DNA of 64,000 bases from Rubrivivax gelatinosus (GCF_004340905.1 NZ_SLXD01000002.1:248001-312000); one strand, 5' to 3'; shown: positions 21,882 through 32,616, counted from the first letter of the stretch. The notes: generated by a model not told the origin, from the letters alone. Translations and numbers: made by a program.

Positions 21882-22969
21882 CGCTGCGGCCCGAGCCTCC
21901 TCACCGCCACGGCGACGTCGAACGCGTCGGCGTGCTGCTGGTCAACCTGGGCACGCCGTCGGAGCCCACTCCGGCGGCACTGCGCCGCTATCTCGCCGAG
22001 TTCCTGTCGGATCCGCGGGTGGTCGAGATCCCGCGCATCCTGTGGCTGCCGATCCTCTACGGCATCGTGCTGAGCACACGCCCGGCCAAGTCGGCGGCCA
22101 AGTACGCGACGATCTGGACGCCCGAGGGCTCGCCGCTGGCCGTCTGGAGCGACCGCCAGGCCGTCGGGCTGTCGCAGGCGCTGCGGGCGCGCGGGCATCG
22201 TGTGCAGGTGCGCGTGGCGATGCGCTACGGCGAACCTTCGGTGGCGCGCGGCCTGGACGCGCTGCGCGCCGAGGGTGCCACACGCGTGCTGGTGCTGCCG
22301 CTGTACCCGCAGTACGCCAGCGCGACCACCGGCAGCGTCGCCGACGCCGTGATGGCCTGGAGCGTCGGCGCGCGCCGCATCCCGGAGTTCCGCTTCATCA
22401 ACGAGTACCACGACGACTCCGGCTACGTCGAGGCGCTGGCCGCACGCGTGCGTGCGCACTGGCGCGAGCACGGCCAGGGCGAGCGACTCCTGCTGAGCTT
22501 CCACGGCGTGCCGCACCGCACGCTGGTGCTCGGCGACCCCTACCACTGCCAGTGCCACAAGACCGCGCGCCTGCTGCGCGAATGCCTGGAGCTGCCGCCC
22601 GAGCGTGTCGTCGTCACCTTCCAGAGCCGCTTCGGCAACGCCAAGTGGCTGGAGCCCTATACCGAGCCGACGCTGCGGCGGCTGGCCGCCGAGGGCCTGC
22701 GCCGCGTCGACGTGATGTGCCCGGGCTTCGTTTCCGACTGCCTGGAGACGCTCGAGGAGATCAACGAGGAGGCTCGCGAGGCCTTCCTCGCCTGCGGCGG
22801 AGAACGGTTCGAGTACATCCCCTGCCTCAACGACCAGCCGGCGTGGATCGAAGCGCTGGCGACGGTCGCGGAGCGTCACATGGCAGGCTGGGACACGCGC
22901 GCCGGAGCCGATCCGGCGCAGGCAAGCGAGTCGCGCGAGCGCGCCATCGCGCTGGGCGCGACGATCTGA
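21878..22969 (+). CDS. hemH: Ferrochelatase HemH
   Basis: Inserts Fe(II) into protoporphyrin IX, the last step of protoheme synthesis. The 363-residue protein starts VGVLLVNLGTPSEPTPAALRRYLAEFLSDPRVVE, diagnostic of the family. The catalytic histidine is H209 (SFHGVPHRT) and the conserved glutamate is E290 (SDCLETLEEINEEA). The start ATG overlaps the preceding receiver gene by 4 bp, which fixes the start and suggests translational coupling. Placement just upstream of the grpE-dnaK region resembles other Burkholderiales, but there it more often adjoins hrcA, which is absent here. Confidence 0.96.
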   Translation: MTLRPEPPHRHGDVERVGVLLVNLGTPSEPTPAALRRYLAEFLSDPRVVEIPRILWLPILYGIVLSTRPAKSAAKYATIWTPEGSPLAVWSDRQAVGLSQALRARGHRVQVRVAMRYGEPSVARGLDALRAEGATRVLVLPLYPQYASATTGSVADAVMAWSVGARRIPEFRFINEYHDDSGYVEALAARVRAHWREHGQGERLLLSFHGVPHRTLVLGDPYHCQCHKTARLLRECLELPPERVVVTFQSRFGNAKWLEPYTEPTLRRLAAEGLRRVDVMCPGFVSDCLETLEEINEEAREAFLACGGERFEYIPCLNDQPAWIEALATVAERHMAGWDTRAGADPAQASESRERAIALGATI

Positions 22970-23024
22970 AGGCGGCACGAGGGGGCATGCACCCCGATCG
23001 GCCGCCATCCGGCCAGGAGATCCG

Positions 23025-23438
23025 ATGAACGACACCCGGGTGCGGCTGGACAAGTGGTTGTGGGCCGCCCGCTTCTACAAGACGCGAGCCATCGCCGCCG
23101 ACGAAGCCGACCGCGGCCGCGTGAGCGTCAACGGCCTGGTGGCCAAGCCGGCGCGGGAACTGCACCTGGGCGACCGCGTCACGCTGCGCCAGGGCGGCAT
23201 CGAACGTGTCGTCGACGTGCTGCTGCTGGGGACCGTGCGCGGCCCGGCGCCGGTCGCGCAGACGCTGTACCGCGAGACTGCCGACAGCATCGCCGCGCGC
23301 GAACGCGCCGCCGAGGCCCGCCGCCTGCAGCCCGAACCCGCCGCCACGATCGAACAGGGCCGTCCGACCAAACGCGACCGGCGCAAGCTGGCCGACTGGA
23401 ACCGCTGGAGCGCGAGCCTCGACGACACGAACTCTTGA
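23025..23438 (+). CDS. hslR: Heat shock protein 15 (S4-domain RNA-binding protein)
   Basis: A 137-residue protein with an N-terminal S4 RNA-binding domain ([32 protein letters not shown], then LHLGDRVTL) and a basic C-terminal tail, matching Hsp15/HslR. Hsp15 binds 50S subunits carrying nascent chains and helps recycle them. AGGAGATCC precedes the ATG at 23025. It lies between hemH and grpE, and its last codons contain the -35 element of the grpE heat-shock promoter. Confidence 0.93.
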   Translation: MNDTRVRLDKWLWAARFYKTRAIAADEADRGRVSVNGLVAKPARELHLGDRVTLRQGGIERVVDVLLLGTVRGPAPVAQTLYRETADSIAARERAAEARRLQPEPAATIEQGRPTKRDRRKLADWNRWSASLDDTNS

Positions 23439-23461
23439 AAGCCCGCCGCAAGGCCCCAACT
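23434..23461 (+). promoter_or_regulatory. Sigma-32 (RpoH) promoter for grpE
   Basis: CTTGAAA at 23434-23440, a 13-bp spacer, then CCCCAACT at 23454-23461. Compared with the RpoH consensus CTTGAAA-N11-16-CCCCATNT, there is one mismatch. It overlaps the stop codon of hslR and lies 26 bp before the grpE ATG. Confidence 0.85.
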
Positions 23462-23487
23462 GCGTCCGAGTTTTGCCAGAACCGCCC

Positions 23488-24027
23488 ATGAACGCGAATC
23501 CGTATACCCCCGACACCCCGTCCCCCGAGGCCGCCGAGGCGGCTGCCGCCGCGGCCGAGGCCGCGCCGAGCGCCGAGGCGCGCCTGGCCGAACTCGAGGC
23601 CAAACACGCCGAGGTCGCCGACGCCTACCTGCGTGCCAAGGCCGAGACCGAGAACATCCGCCGCCGCGCCGAAGAGGAACTGTCCAAGGCGCGCAAGTTC
23701 GCCGTCGAGGCTTTCGCCGAGAGCATGCTGCCGGTGAAGGACAGCCTCGAGGCCGCGATCGCGATCCAGAACGCGACGCCCGAGCAGCTGCTCGAAGGCA
23801 CGCACGCGACGCTGCGCCAGCTGACGCAGGCGCTGGAGCGCAACAAGGTCGTGCAGATCGCGCCACCGGCGGGCACGAAGTTCGACCCGCACCAGCATCA
23901 GGCGATCAGCGTGGTGCCGGCCGACCAGGAGGCGAACACCGTCGTCGCCGTGCTGCAGAAGGGCTACCTGATCGCCGACCGCGTGCTGCGCCCGGCGCTC
24001 GTCACGGTCGCCGCACCGAAGTCCTGA
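23488..24027 (+). CDS. grpE: Nucleotide exchange factor GrpE
   Basis: Releases ADP from DnaK in the Hsp70 cycle. The 179-residue protein has a low-complexity acidic/alanine N-terminus and a long helix ([33 protein letters not shown]). The C-terminal beta domain has [43 protein letters not shown], the family signature. The ATG at 23488 is downstream of a clear sigma-32 promoter. dnaK follows 85 bp later with a second such promoter. Confidence 0.97.
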   Translation: MNANPYTPDTPSPEAAEAAAAAAEAAPSAEARLAELEAKHAEVADAYLRAKAETENIRRRAEEELSKARKFAVEAFAESMLPVKDSLEAAIAIQNATPEQLLEGTHATLRQLTQALERNKVVQIAPPAGTKFDPHQHQAISVVPADQEANTVVAVLQKGYLIADRVLRPALVTVAAPKS

Positions 24028-24048
24028 CCACCGCTCGCGGGCGCCGGG

Positions 24049-24077
24049 CTTGAAAACGCCGCCCGGCAGCCACAACT
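24049..24077 (+). promoter_or_regulatory. Candidate sigma-32 promoter for dnaK
   Basis: A perfect -35 CTTGAAA (24049-24055) and, after 14 bp, CCACAACT (24070-24077), which differs at two positions from CCCCATNT. The dnaK ATG is 36 bp further on. This would let dnaK be boosted separately from grpE. Confidence 0.65.
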
Positions 24078-24112
24078 CCAAGACAACCGGATCCAGACAT
24101 CAGGAGAACACC

Positions 24113-26053
<1,941 letters not shown>

Positions 26054-26061
26054 TCTTCCTG

Positions 26062-26086
26062 CGGCCGGGCGCAGCGCGTCCGGCCG
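26062..26086 (+). terminator. Hairpin between dnaK and dnaJ
   Basis: CGGCCGG / CCGGCCG with an 11-nt loop begins 8 bp after the dnaK stop and is followed by TGATTTCCC. It may be an attenuating terminator that lowers dnaJ expression relative to dnaK. Confidence 0.45.
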
Positions 26087-26175
26087 TGATTTCCCGCCGC
26101 GTCCAGGCGTGCCGGCCCGTCCCGGCACCCCTGCGCGGCGTTTACGCTTGACGACTGGCTGTTCACGGCAACCCC

Positions 26176-27315
26176 ATGGCAAAGCGCGACTACTACGAAA
26201 TCCTCGGCGTGGCGAAGAACGCCTCGGACGACGACATCAAGAAGGCCTATCGCAAACTGGCCATGAAGTATCACCCTGACCGCAACCAGGGTGACGAGGC
26301 GAAGAAGGCGGAAGAGAAGTTCAAGGAGGTCAAGGAGGCCTACGAGATGCTCTCCGATGCGCAAAAGCGCGCCGCCTACGACCAGTACGGCCACGCCGGC
26401 GTCGACCCGAACATGGGCGGCCGCGGCGCCGGCCCCGAGGGCTTCGGCGGCTTCGCCGAGGCCTTCGGTGACATCTTCGGCGACATCTTCGGTGGCGCCG
26501 GCGGCAGCCGTCGCGGCGGCGGCCAGCAGGTCTACCGCGGCAGCGACCTCAGCTACGCGATGGAGATCACGCTGGAGGAAGCCGCCGCCGGCAAGGAGTC
26601 GCAGATCCGCATCCCGAGCTGGGAGGGCTGCGAGACCTGCCACGGCAGCGGCGCCAAGCCCGGCACCAGCCCCAAGACCTGCCCGACCTGCTCGGGTTCG
26701 GGCACGGTGCACCTGCGACAGGGTTTCTTCAGCATCCAGCAGACCTGCCCGCACTGCCACGGCAGCGGCAAGATCATTCCCGAGCCCTGCCCCAGCTGCG
26801 GCGGCGCCGGCAAGATCAAGCGCCAGAAGACGCTGGAGGTGAAGATCCCCGCCGGCATCAACGAAGGCATGCGCATCCGCTCGGCCGGCAACGGCGAGCC
26901 GGGCACCAACGGCGGGCCGCCGGGCGATCTCTACATCGAGATCCGCATCAAGCAGCACGAGATCTTCGAGCGCGACGGCGACGACCTGCACTGCACCGTG
27001 CCGGTCGGCATGACGACCGCGGCGCTCGGCGGCACGATCGAGGTGCCGACGCTGGGATCCAAGGCCGAGATCGAGCTGCCCGAGGGCACCCAGCACGGCA
27101 AGACCTTCCGCCTGCGCGGCAAGGGCATCAAGGGCATCCGCTCCAGCTACCCGGGCGATCTCTACGCGCACGTCACGGTGGAAACGCCGGTGAAGCTGAC
27201 GGAACATCAGCGCAAGCTGCTGCGTGAGCTCGACGAGTCCTTTCGCAAAGGCGGCGACCGCCACTCGCCCAACGCCAAGAGCTGGACGGATCGGGTGAAA
27301 GACCTGTTCAAGTAA
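26176..27315 (+). CDS. dnaJ: Chaperone protein DnaJ (Hsp40)
   Basis: Co-chaperone that delivers substrates to DnaK and stimulates its ATPase. The 379-residue protein has the J domain with HPD at 33-35, a Gly/Phe-rich linker, and four CxxCxGxG zinc-binding repeats ([32 protein letters not shown]). The C-terminal substrate-binding domains follow. Length is normal. A TTGACG element lies about 25 bp upstream, but no convincing separate promoter was found. Confidence 0.97.
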   Translation: MAKRDYYEILGVAKNASDDDIKKAYRKLAMKYHPDRNQGDEAKKAEEKFKEVKEAYEMLSDAQKRAAYDQYGHAGVDPNMGGRGAGPEGFGGFAEAFGDIFGDIFGGAGGSRRGGGQQVYRGSDLSYAMEITLEEAAAGKESQIRIPSWEGCETCHGSGAKPGTSPKTCPTCSGSGTVHLRQGFFSIQQTCPHCHGSGKIIPEPCPSCGGAGKIKRQKTLEVKIPAGINEGMRIRSAGNGEPGTNGGPPGDLYIEIRIKQHEIFERDGDDLHCTVPVGMTTAALGGTIEVPTLGSKAEIELPEGTQHGKTFRLRGKGIKGIRSSYPGDLYAHVTVETPVKLTEHQRKLLRELDESFRKGGDRHSPNAKSWTDRVKDLFK

Positions 27316-27319
27316 GGGT

Positions 27320-27347
27320 ATTCCCGCGAACCGGGGATTTCTTCCTC
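27320..27347 (+). terminator. Candidate terminator after dnaJ
   Basis: ATTCCCG / CGGGGAT (one G:U pair) with loop CGAAC is followed by TTCTTCC, 4 bp after the dnaJ stop. It is the likely end of the grpE-dnaK-dnaJ transcript. The stem is short. Confidence 0.5.
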
Positions 27348-27462
27348 AAGCGCGGAGGCGCGACGACCGACAAGGATCAGAAATGGTCGCCCTCGCCTTC
27401 GCCCGTCGCCCGCAGCCCTCGCGTTCCGTGGGCGGCGCACTTTCGCCCGGTGAGGTGCAGCG

Positions 27463-29142
27463 ATGATGCTCGACCGCGACATCCACCTGAGCAGGGCGCT
27501 GGTCATCGACTCGAATCCGACCTCGCGCAGCATCCTCGTGTCCCAGTTGCGCGACTTCGGCATCGGCACCGTCGCGCAATGCGGCCGGGTTGCCGACGCC
27601 CGCAGCCAGCTGGAGGCCAAGCCCTTCGACATCGTGCTGTGCGAGAACAACTTCGCCGGCAACGACGCCGCCGGGCAGCAACTGCTGGACGACCTGAGGC
27701 GCCACCAGCTGCTGCCGCTGTCGACGGTGTTCATCATGATCAGCGGCGAGGCCACCTACAACAAGGTGGCCGAGGCCGCCGAGTCGGCGCTGGACAGCTT
27801 CCTGATCAAGCCGCACACCGCGTCCGCGCTCGGCGACCGGCTGCTGCACGCGCGGCGGCGCAAGCGCGTGCTCAAGCAGATCTTCGAAGCCGTCGACGAG
27901 GGCCGCTTCGACGAAGCCGCGCAGCTGTGCGTCAAACGCTTCGAGGAGCGCGGCGAGTTCTGGTTGTTCGCCGCACGCATCGGCGCCGAGCTGCTGCTGT
28001 CCAGCGGCCGCCACCGCGAGGCCTGGGACCTGTACGAAGCCGTCATCAAGGCCCAGGCCCTGCCCTGGGCCCGGCTCGGCGTGGCGCGGGCCCAGGTCGA
28101 GAGCAACGAACCGAACAACGCGCTGTCGACGCTGGAGAGCCTGGTCGAGGACCAGCCCAGCTTCGTCGATGCGTACGACGTGATGGGCCGCATCCACCTC
28201 GACCAGGGCAATCTGGAGGAGGCGGCGGCGGTGCTGCTGCGTGCCGCGTCGCTGACACCGGACTCGGTCGGCCGGCTGCAGAAGCTCGGCATCCTGTCGT
28301 TCTATCTCGAGCGCTACGACGACGCGCTGCGCTCGCTCGAACGCGCCGTCAGCATCGGCATCACCTCGAAGATGTTCGATCCGCAGACGCTGGTGCTGCT
28401 GGCCTTCCTGCGCTGGCGCCAGTCCGACACCAAAGGCCTGCAGCGCTGCGCCGAGAACCTGGAGCACATCATTTCGCGCACCCCGGACAGCCAGCGACTG
28501 CTGCGCTTCGGCGCCGTGGTACGCGTACTGGAACTGGCGCTGCGCCTGCAGCACCACGACGCCCTGCAGGCCCTGGCCGACCTGGCACTCGAGGTCCGCG
28601 AAGCCTCCTTCGACCTGGAAGCCGCCGGCAACCTGCTCACGCTGCTGGCGCGCCTGGCCGACGCCGGCTACACGATCGAGCAGGCCGACGAATGGGTGGA
28701 CGCGATCGGGCTGCGCCACTGCACCGCGCGCGCCCTGACCGAGTTGCTGGCCCGCGCCGCCGGGCCGCATGCGCCGTTCGTCGAACGCATCCGCACCTGC
28801 CACCACCGGGTGCTCGAGGTATCGGAGGCGGCCATGGCCTTCAGCGTCGCCGGGGACCCTGGCTCCGCGGTGCGCACGCTGCTGGACAACGGCCGCGCCT
28901 CGCTCAACAGCAAGCTGATCGACACCGCACGCCTCGTGCTGCAGCGCCACCACGACAAGATCGAAGGCGCCGACGATCTGAAGGCGACGATCGAAGACCT
29001 GCGCCTGCGGTACTTCACGCAGTCGGGCAGGCTGCCGATCGGCGACGCTCCGGGGCGAAAGGCCGGTGGCCTGGCGCTGCGTGGCGCTGTCGCCAGCGCG
29101 CTGGGCGCCGAGCCCGAGCCGCCGGTCGCAGCCGCGGCCTGA
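27463..29142 (+). CDS. Pseudo-receiver / TPR-like regulator
   Basis: A 559-residue protein. Residues about 10-135 form a response-regulator receiver-like domain followed by a long helical region with TPR-like repeats (for example EFWLFAARIGAELLLSSGRHREAWDLYEAVIKAQ and DAYDVMGRIHLDQGNLEEAAAVLLRAASLTPD). The phospho-acceptor position is glutamate (IVLCENNF) and the acidic pocket keeps only one aspartate (LVIDSNP), while S (MISGEA) and K (FLIKP) remain. It is therefore probably locked or phosphorylation-independent. I recognise the architecture from proteobacterial receiver/TPR proteins but not a specific function. The first of two adjacent ATGs is used. Confidence 0.85.
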   Translation: MMLDRDIHLSRALVIDSNPTSRSILVSQLRDFGIGTVAQCGRVADARSQLEAKPFDIVLCENNFAGNDAAGQQLLDDLRRHQLLPLSTVFIMISGEATYNKVAEAAESALDSFLIKPHTASALGDRLLHARRRKRVLKQIFEAVDEGRFDEAAQLCVKRFEERGEFWLFAARIGAELLLSSGRHREAWDLYEAVIKAQALPWARLGVARAQVESNEPNNALSTLESLVEDQPSFVDAYDVMGRIHLDQGNLEEAAAVLLRAASLTPDSVGRLQKLGILSFYLERYDDALRSLERAVSIGITSKMFDPQTLVLLAFLRWRQSDTKGLQRCAENLEHIISRTPDSQRLLRFGAVVRVLELALRLQHHDALQALADLALEVREASFDLEAAGNLLTLLARLADAGYTIEQADEWVDAIGLRHCTARALTELLARAAGPHAPFVERIRTCHHRVLEVSEAAMAFSVAGDPGSAVRTLLDNGRASLNSKLIDTARLVLQRHHDKIEGADDLKATIEDLRLRYFTQSGRLPIGDAPGRKAGGLALRGAVASALGAEPEPPVAAAA

Positions 29143-29152
29143 GCGCGCGGCA

Positions 29153-30286
29153 TCAGAACAGGCGCTGCTGGGCGTCGGCGGCCGGGGCCGACGGCGGCAC
29201 GAACGCCGACCCGTCCAGCCGCTGGTGACGGTGCTGCAGGCCCAGGCGCTCGCAGGCCTTGCGCAGGCGCTGGCGCAGCAGTTCGGCCCAGACGCCCTCG
29301 CCGCGCATGCGGCTGCCGAAACGGGGTTCGTTGTCACGGCCGCCACGCATCTCCTGCACACGGGCCATGACGCGCGCGGCCCGGTCGGGGAAATGCTGCT
29401 CCAGCCAGTGGCGAAACAGCGGCGAGACCTCCGACGGCAGGCGCAGCACGATGGCGAAGGCGCGCACCGCGCCGGCCTGGTGCGCCGCCTCGAGCACACG
29501 CTCGAGCTCGGGCTCATTGACGAAAGGAATCAGCGGCGAGACGCTGACACCCACCGGCACGCCGGCGCTGGACAGCGCGCGGATCGTGCGCAGCCGGCGT
29601 TCGGGCGCCGCGGCACGCGGCTCCAGCCGGCGCGCCAACGCCGCGTCCAGCGTCGTCAGCGTGATGTCCACGCAGGCACGACCGGCGGCCGCCATCGGCG
29701 CGATCAGGTCCAGGTCGCGCTCGACCAGCGCCGACTTGGTGATCAGCGAGAACGGGTGCCGCGCCTCGTGCAGCACCTCCAGCACCGCGCGCGTGATGCC
29801 CAGGCGGCGTTCGATCGGCTGATAGGCGTCGGTGACGGTACCGATGGCGATCGGCCGCGGCCGGTAGCCGCGTGCACCGAGCGCGGCGCGAAGGCGTTCG
29901 GCGGCGTTGACCTTGGCCACCAGCCGGGTCTCGAAGTCCAGCCCCGGCGACCAGCCGAGATAGGCGTGCGACGGCCGCGCGTAGCAATAGATGCAGCCGT
30001 GCTCGCAGCCGCGGTAGGGGTTGAGGGAGACCTCGAAGCCGATGTCGGGCGAGTCGTTCTCGGACAGGATGCGGCCAGCGTGCTCCTCGAGGACCTGGGT
30101 CGGCAGCGGGCTCGGCAGCTCGCCGGCCGCGGCGTCCAGCGCACCCCAGCCGTCGTCGAAGACCTCCCGCTCGTCGCGCTCGAAGCGGTGGGCGATGGCC
30201 CAGGTCGTGCCGCGACCCTTCAGCGGGGCGTTCGCCGGCGTGGCCGGCGGCGGGACGGGCGGACGGAGGTTGCGGGGCGGTGACAT
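29153..30286 (-). CDS. Radical SAM protein, PA0069/SplB-like family
   Basis: A 377-residue radical S-adenosylmethionine protein. The cluster ligands are C94, C98 and C101 in RGCEHGCIYCYARPSHAY, followed by the TIM-barrel pattern AIGTVTDAYQPIERRLGITRAVLE, ITKSALVERDLDLI and VDITLTTLD. This family is related to spore photoproduct lyase, but its reaction in non-sporeformers is not established. The ATG at 30286 is the only available start. There is no Shine-Dalgarno sequence, and a TATAAA sits just upstream, so the mRNA may be leaderless. A LexA-type palindrome overlaps the start, pointing to SOS control. dnaB lies 37 bp upstream on the same strand. Confidence 0.9.
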   Translation of the reverse strand: MSPPRNLRPPVPPPATPANAPLKGRGTTWAIAHRFERDEREVFDDGWGALDAAAGELPSPLPTQVLEEHAGRILSENDSPDIGFEVSLNPYRGCEHGCIYCYARPSHAYLGWSPGLDFETRLVAKVNAAERLRAALGARGYRPRPIAIGTVTDAYQPIERRLGITRAVLEVLHEARHPFSLITKSALVERDLDLIAPMAAAGRACVDITLTTLDAALARRLEPRAAAPERRLRTIRALSSAGVPVGVSVSPLIPFVNEPELERVLEAAHQAGAVRAFAIVLRLPSEVSPLFRHWLEQHFPDRAARVMARVQEMRGGRDNEPRFGSRMRGEGVWAELLRQRLRKACERLGLQHRHQRLDGSAFVPPSAPAADAQQRLF

Positions 30287-30287
30287 G

Positions 30288-30303
30288 CTGTTGTTTTATA
30301 CAG
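30288..30303. promoter_or_regulatory. LexA-type SOS box at the start of the radical SAM gene
   Basis: CTGTTGTTTTATACAG fits CTGT-N8-ACAG, the proteobacterial LexA operator core. The symmetry extends outward to CATGCTGT / ACAGCATG (30284-30307). On the coding strand the box contains TATAAA about 6-12 bp before the ATG, so LexA would block both the -10 element and a leaderless start. Confidence 0.75.
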
Positions 30304-30323
30304 CATGCCGCACCCGCCCCGGT

Positions 30324-31727
30324 CTAGTAATCCGACATCGCGTCGGGGGCGAGGTTCTCGAACTTGGTCAGCGGCTTCAGGAAGGCCAGGCGCACGGTGC
30401 CGACCGGGCCGTTACGCTGCTTGCCGATGATGACTTCCGCGACGCCGGGGTCCTTGCTGTCCTTGTTGTAGTACTCGTCGCGGTAGATGAACATGATGAT
30501 GTCCGCGTCCTGCTCGATGGCGCCCGATTCGCGCAGGTCGCTCATCATCGGCCGCTTGTCGGTGCGCGTCTCGACCGAGCGGTTGAGCTGCGACAGCGCG
30601 ATCACCGGGCACTGCAGCTCCTTGGCCAGCGCCTTCAGGCCACGCGAGATCTCGCCGATCTCGGTGGCGCGGTTCTCGCCGTTGCTGGACGACGAGCCGC
30701 TCATCAGCTGCAGGTAGTCGATGACGATCAGCCCGAGCTGGCCGTACTGGCGCGCCATGCGCCGCGCCCGGGCACGCAGTTCAGGCGCGGTCAGCGCCGG
30801 CGTCTCGTCGATGAACAGCTGCACCTGACCGAGCTTGTCGACGGCCTCGGTCAGCCGCTCCCACTCCTCGGTGCGCAGGCGGCCGGTGCGCAGGTTCTGC
30901 TGGTCGATGCGGCCCAGCGAGCCGACCAGACGCAGCGCCAGCTGCGAGGCGCCCATTTCCATGGAATACACGAGCACCGGCAGCCCTTCGGCGACGGCGA
31001 CGTTCTCGGCGATGTTCAGCGCGAACGCGGTCTTGCCCATCGACGGGCGTGCCGCGAGGATGATCAGATCGCCCTTCTGCAGGCCCGCGGTCATGCGGTC
31101 CATGTCGTAGAAGCCGGTGCGCACGCCGGTCACTTCCTCGGCGCCGTTGTCGTGCAGCTCCTGCACGCGGTCGATCAGTTCGACGACCAGCTTGTCGATG
31201 CCCTGGAAACCCTGTTTCTGGCGCGAACCTTCTTCGCCGATCTTGAAGATGTTGCCTTCGGCCTCGTCCAGGATCGCCGTCACCGCCCGGCCCTGCGGGT
31301 TGAAGGCGTTGGTCGCGATCTCGTCGGCCGCGGCGATCAGCTTTCGCAGCACCGCGCGCTCGCGCACGATCTCCGCGTAGCGACGCATGTTCGCCGCGCT
31401 GGGCACGCTCTGCGCCAGCGCGTTCAGGTAGGCCAGGCCGCCGCAGTCCTCGGCCTTGCCCAGGCTCTGCAGCTGCTCGAAGACGGTGATCACGTCGGCC
31501 GGCTTGCTCTGGTTCACCAGGCCGGCGATGGCGGCGAAGATCAGCTTGTGTTCGTAACGGTAGAAGTCGCTGTCGGTGAGCAGGTCGGCGGCGCGGTCCC
31601 AGGACAGGTTGTCGATCAGCAGGCCGCCGAGCACGCTCTGCTCGGCTTCGTTCGAGTGAGGCGGCACGCGCAGCCGGGCGACCTCGTCGTCGGGAGCGGA
31701 ACTACGGGATTCGAACAGCGCGGACAT
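30324..31727 (-). CDS. dnaB: Replicative DNA helicase DnaB
   Basis: Hexameric 5'-3' helicase that unwinds the replication fork. The 467-residue protein has the N-terminal primase-binding domain (RVPPHSNEAEQSVLGGLLIDN), then the RecA-like domain with Walker A ARPSMGKTAFALN, Walker B LIVIDYLQLM and ALSQLNRSVE. The ATG at 31727 is chosen because MSALFESR leads directly into the conserved domain. The frame remains open a further 60 bases upstream. It is separated from rplI by a strong terminator, so it likely has its own promoter in the 31728-31804 gap, though none is obvious. Confidence 0.96.
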   Translation of the reverse strand: MSALFESRSSAPDDEVARLRVPPHSNEAEQSVLGGLLIDNLSWDRAADLLTDSDFYRYEHKLIFAAIAGLVNQSKPADVITVFEQLQSLGKAEDCGGLAYLNALAQSVPSAANMRRYAEIVRERAVLRKLIAAADEIATNAFNPQGRAVTAILDEAEGNIFKIGEEGSRQKQGFQGIDKLVVELIDRVQELHDNGAEEVTGVRTGFYDMDRMTAGLQKGDLIILAARPSMGKTAFALNIAENVAVAEGLPVLVYSMEMGASQLALRLVGSLGRIDQQNLRTGRLRTEEWERLTEAVDKLGQVQLFIDETPALTAPELRARARRMARQYGQLGLIVIDYLQLMSGSSSSNGENRATEIGEISRGLKALAKELQCPVIALSQLNRSVETRTDKRPMMSDLRESGAIEQDADIIMFIYRDEYYNKDSKDPGVAEVIIGKQRNGPVGTVRLAFLKPLTKFENLAPDAMSDY

Positions 31728-31804
31728 GGGATCTGTGGGCAAGTCTGTGGACAGCCTGGGAGCCGCCGGGGGACGGCCGGGGGACAACTGGTGAAGCCCA
31801 AAAC

Positions 31805-31835
31805 GAAGAAGGCCGGCGAAACGCCGGCCTTCTTC
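31805..31835 (-). terminator. Intrinsic terminator after rplI
   Basis: A perfect 14-bp stem (GAAGAAGGCCGGCG / CGCCGGCCTTCTTC) with a 3-nt loop. On the minus strand the stem ends in TTCTTC and is followed by GTTTT. It closes the rpsF-priB-rpsR-rplI operon ahead of dnaB. Confidence 0.85.
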
Positions 31836-31861
31836 AGAAGGGTGGACGAAGCGTAGGCGCT

Positions 31862-32314
31862 TCAGTCCGCCTGTGCAACCACTTGCACGGTGAGCTCGAC
31901 GACGACGTCGCCGTGCGGGGCGACGGCCACCGGGTGCTCGCCGACGGTCTTCAGCGGACCGTTGGGCAGGCGCACCTGCGACTTCTGCACCGCCTTGCCG
32001 GCTTGCGTCAGCGCGTCGGCGATGTCGGCGTTGGTCACCGAGCCGAACAGACGGCCGTCGACGCCGGCCTTCTGCACGATGCGCACGGTGGAGCCGGCGA
32101 GCTGCTCGCCCAGGGTCTGGGCGGCGGCGAGCTTGGCGGCGGCGACCTTCTCGAGTTCGGCGCGGCGCTCGGCGAACTCCTTGATCGCGGCGTCGGTCGC
32201 GCGGCGCGCGAGCTTGGTCGGGATCAGGAAGTTGCGGGCGTAGCCGTCCTTGACCTTGACGATGTCACCGAGGTTGCCGAGCTTGGCGACTTTTTCCAGC
32301 AGGATCACTTGCAT
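31862..32314 (-). CDS. rplI: 50S ribosomal protein L9
   Basis: 150-residue 23S rRNA-binding protein. It begins [32 protein letters not shown], the L9 signature, followed by the long connecting helix ([27 protein letters not shown]) and the C-terminal domain. It is last in the rpsF-priB-rpsR-rplI operon, 11 bp after rpsR, and is followed by a strong terminator. Confidence 0.97.
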   Translation of the reverse strand: MQVILLEKVAKLGNLGDIVKVKDGYARNFLIPTKLARRATDAAIKEFAERRAELEKVAAAKLAAAQTLGEQLAGSTVRIVQKAGVDGRLFGSVTNADIADALTQAGKAVQKSQVRLPNGPLKTVGEHPVAVAPHGDVVVELTVQVVAQAD

Positions 32315-32325
32315 GTCGTCGCTCC

Positions 32326-32616
32326 TCAGACCTTGTGCTGATCGGAGTACGGCAGCAGCGCGAGATAGCGGGCGCGCTTGATCGCCGTCGTCAGCTGGCG
32401 CTGGTAGTAGGCGCGCGTGCCGGTCAGACGAGCCGGCGTGATCTTGCCGTTCTCGCTGATGAAGTCACGCAGCGTGTCGATTTCCTTGTAGTCGATCTGT
32501 TCGACGCCGGCGACGGTGAAGCGGCAGAAGCGCTTGCGACGGAACAGGAGCGACTGGGTGTTGCGCTTCGGACGCTTGTCCTTCGAGAAGCGACCCTTGC
32601 CACGGGGGGGAGCCAT
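32326..32616 (-). CDS. rpsR: 30S ribosomal protein S18
   Basis: 96-residue protein with the S18 core [38 protein letters not shown] and the C-terminal [21 protein letters not shown] basic N-terminal extension ([19 protein letters not shown]) is longer than in E. coli but common in Betaproteobacteria. S18 pairs with S6, encoded two genes upstream. An AGGAGG-like sequence precedes the ATG. Confidence 0.97.
   Translation of the reverse strand: MAPPRGKGRFSKDKRPKRNTQSLLFRRKRFCRFTVAGVEQIDYKEIDTLRDFISENGKITPARLTGTRAYYQRQLTTAIKRARYLALLPYSDQHKV

Noticed and set aside
26146-26182. CTTGACG ... CCCCAT upstream of dnaJ as a sigma-32 promoter
   Set aside because: The spacer is 18 bp and the -10 part would overlap the ATG. 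The match is probably chance.
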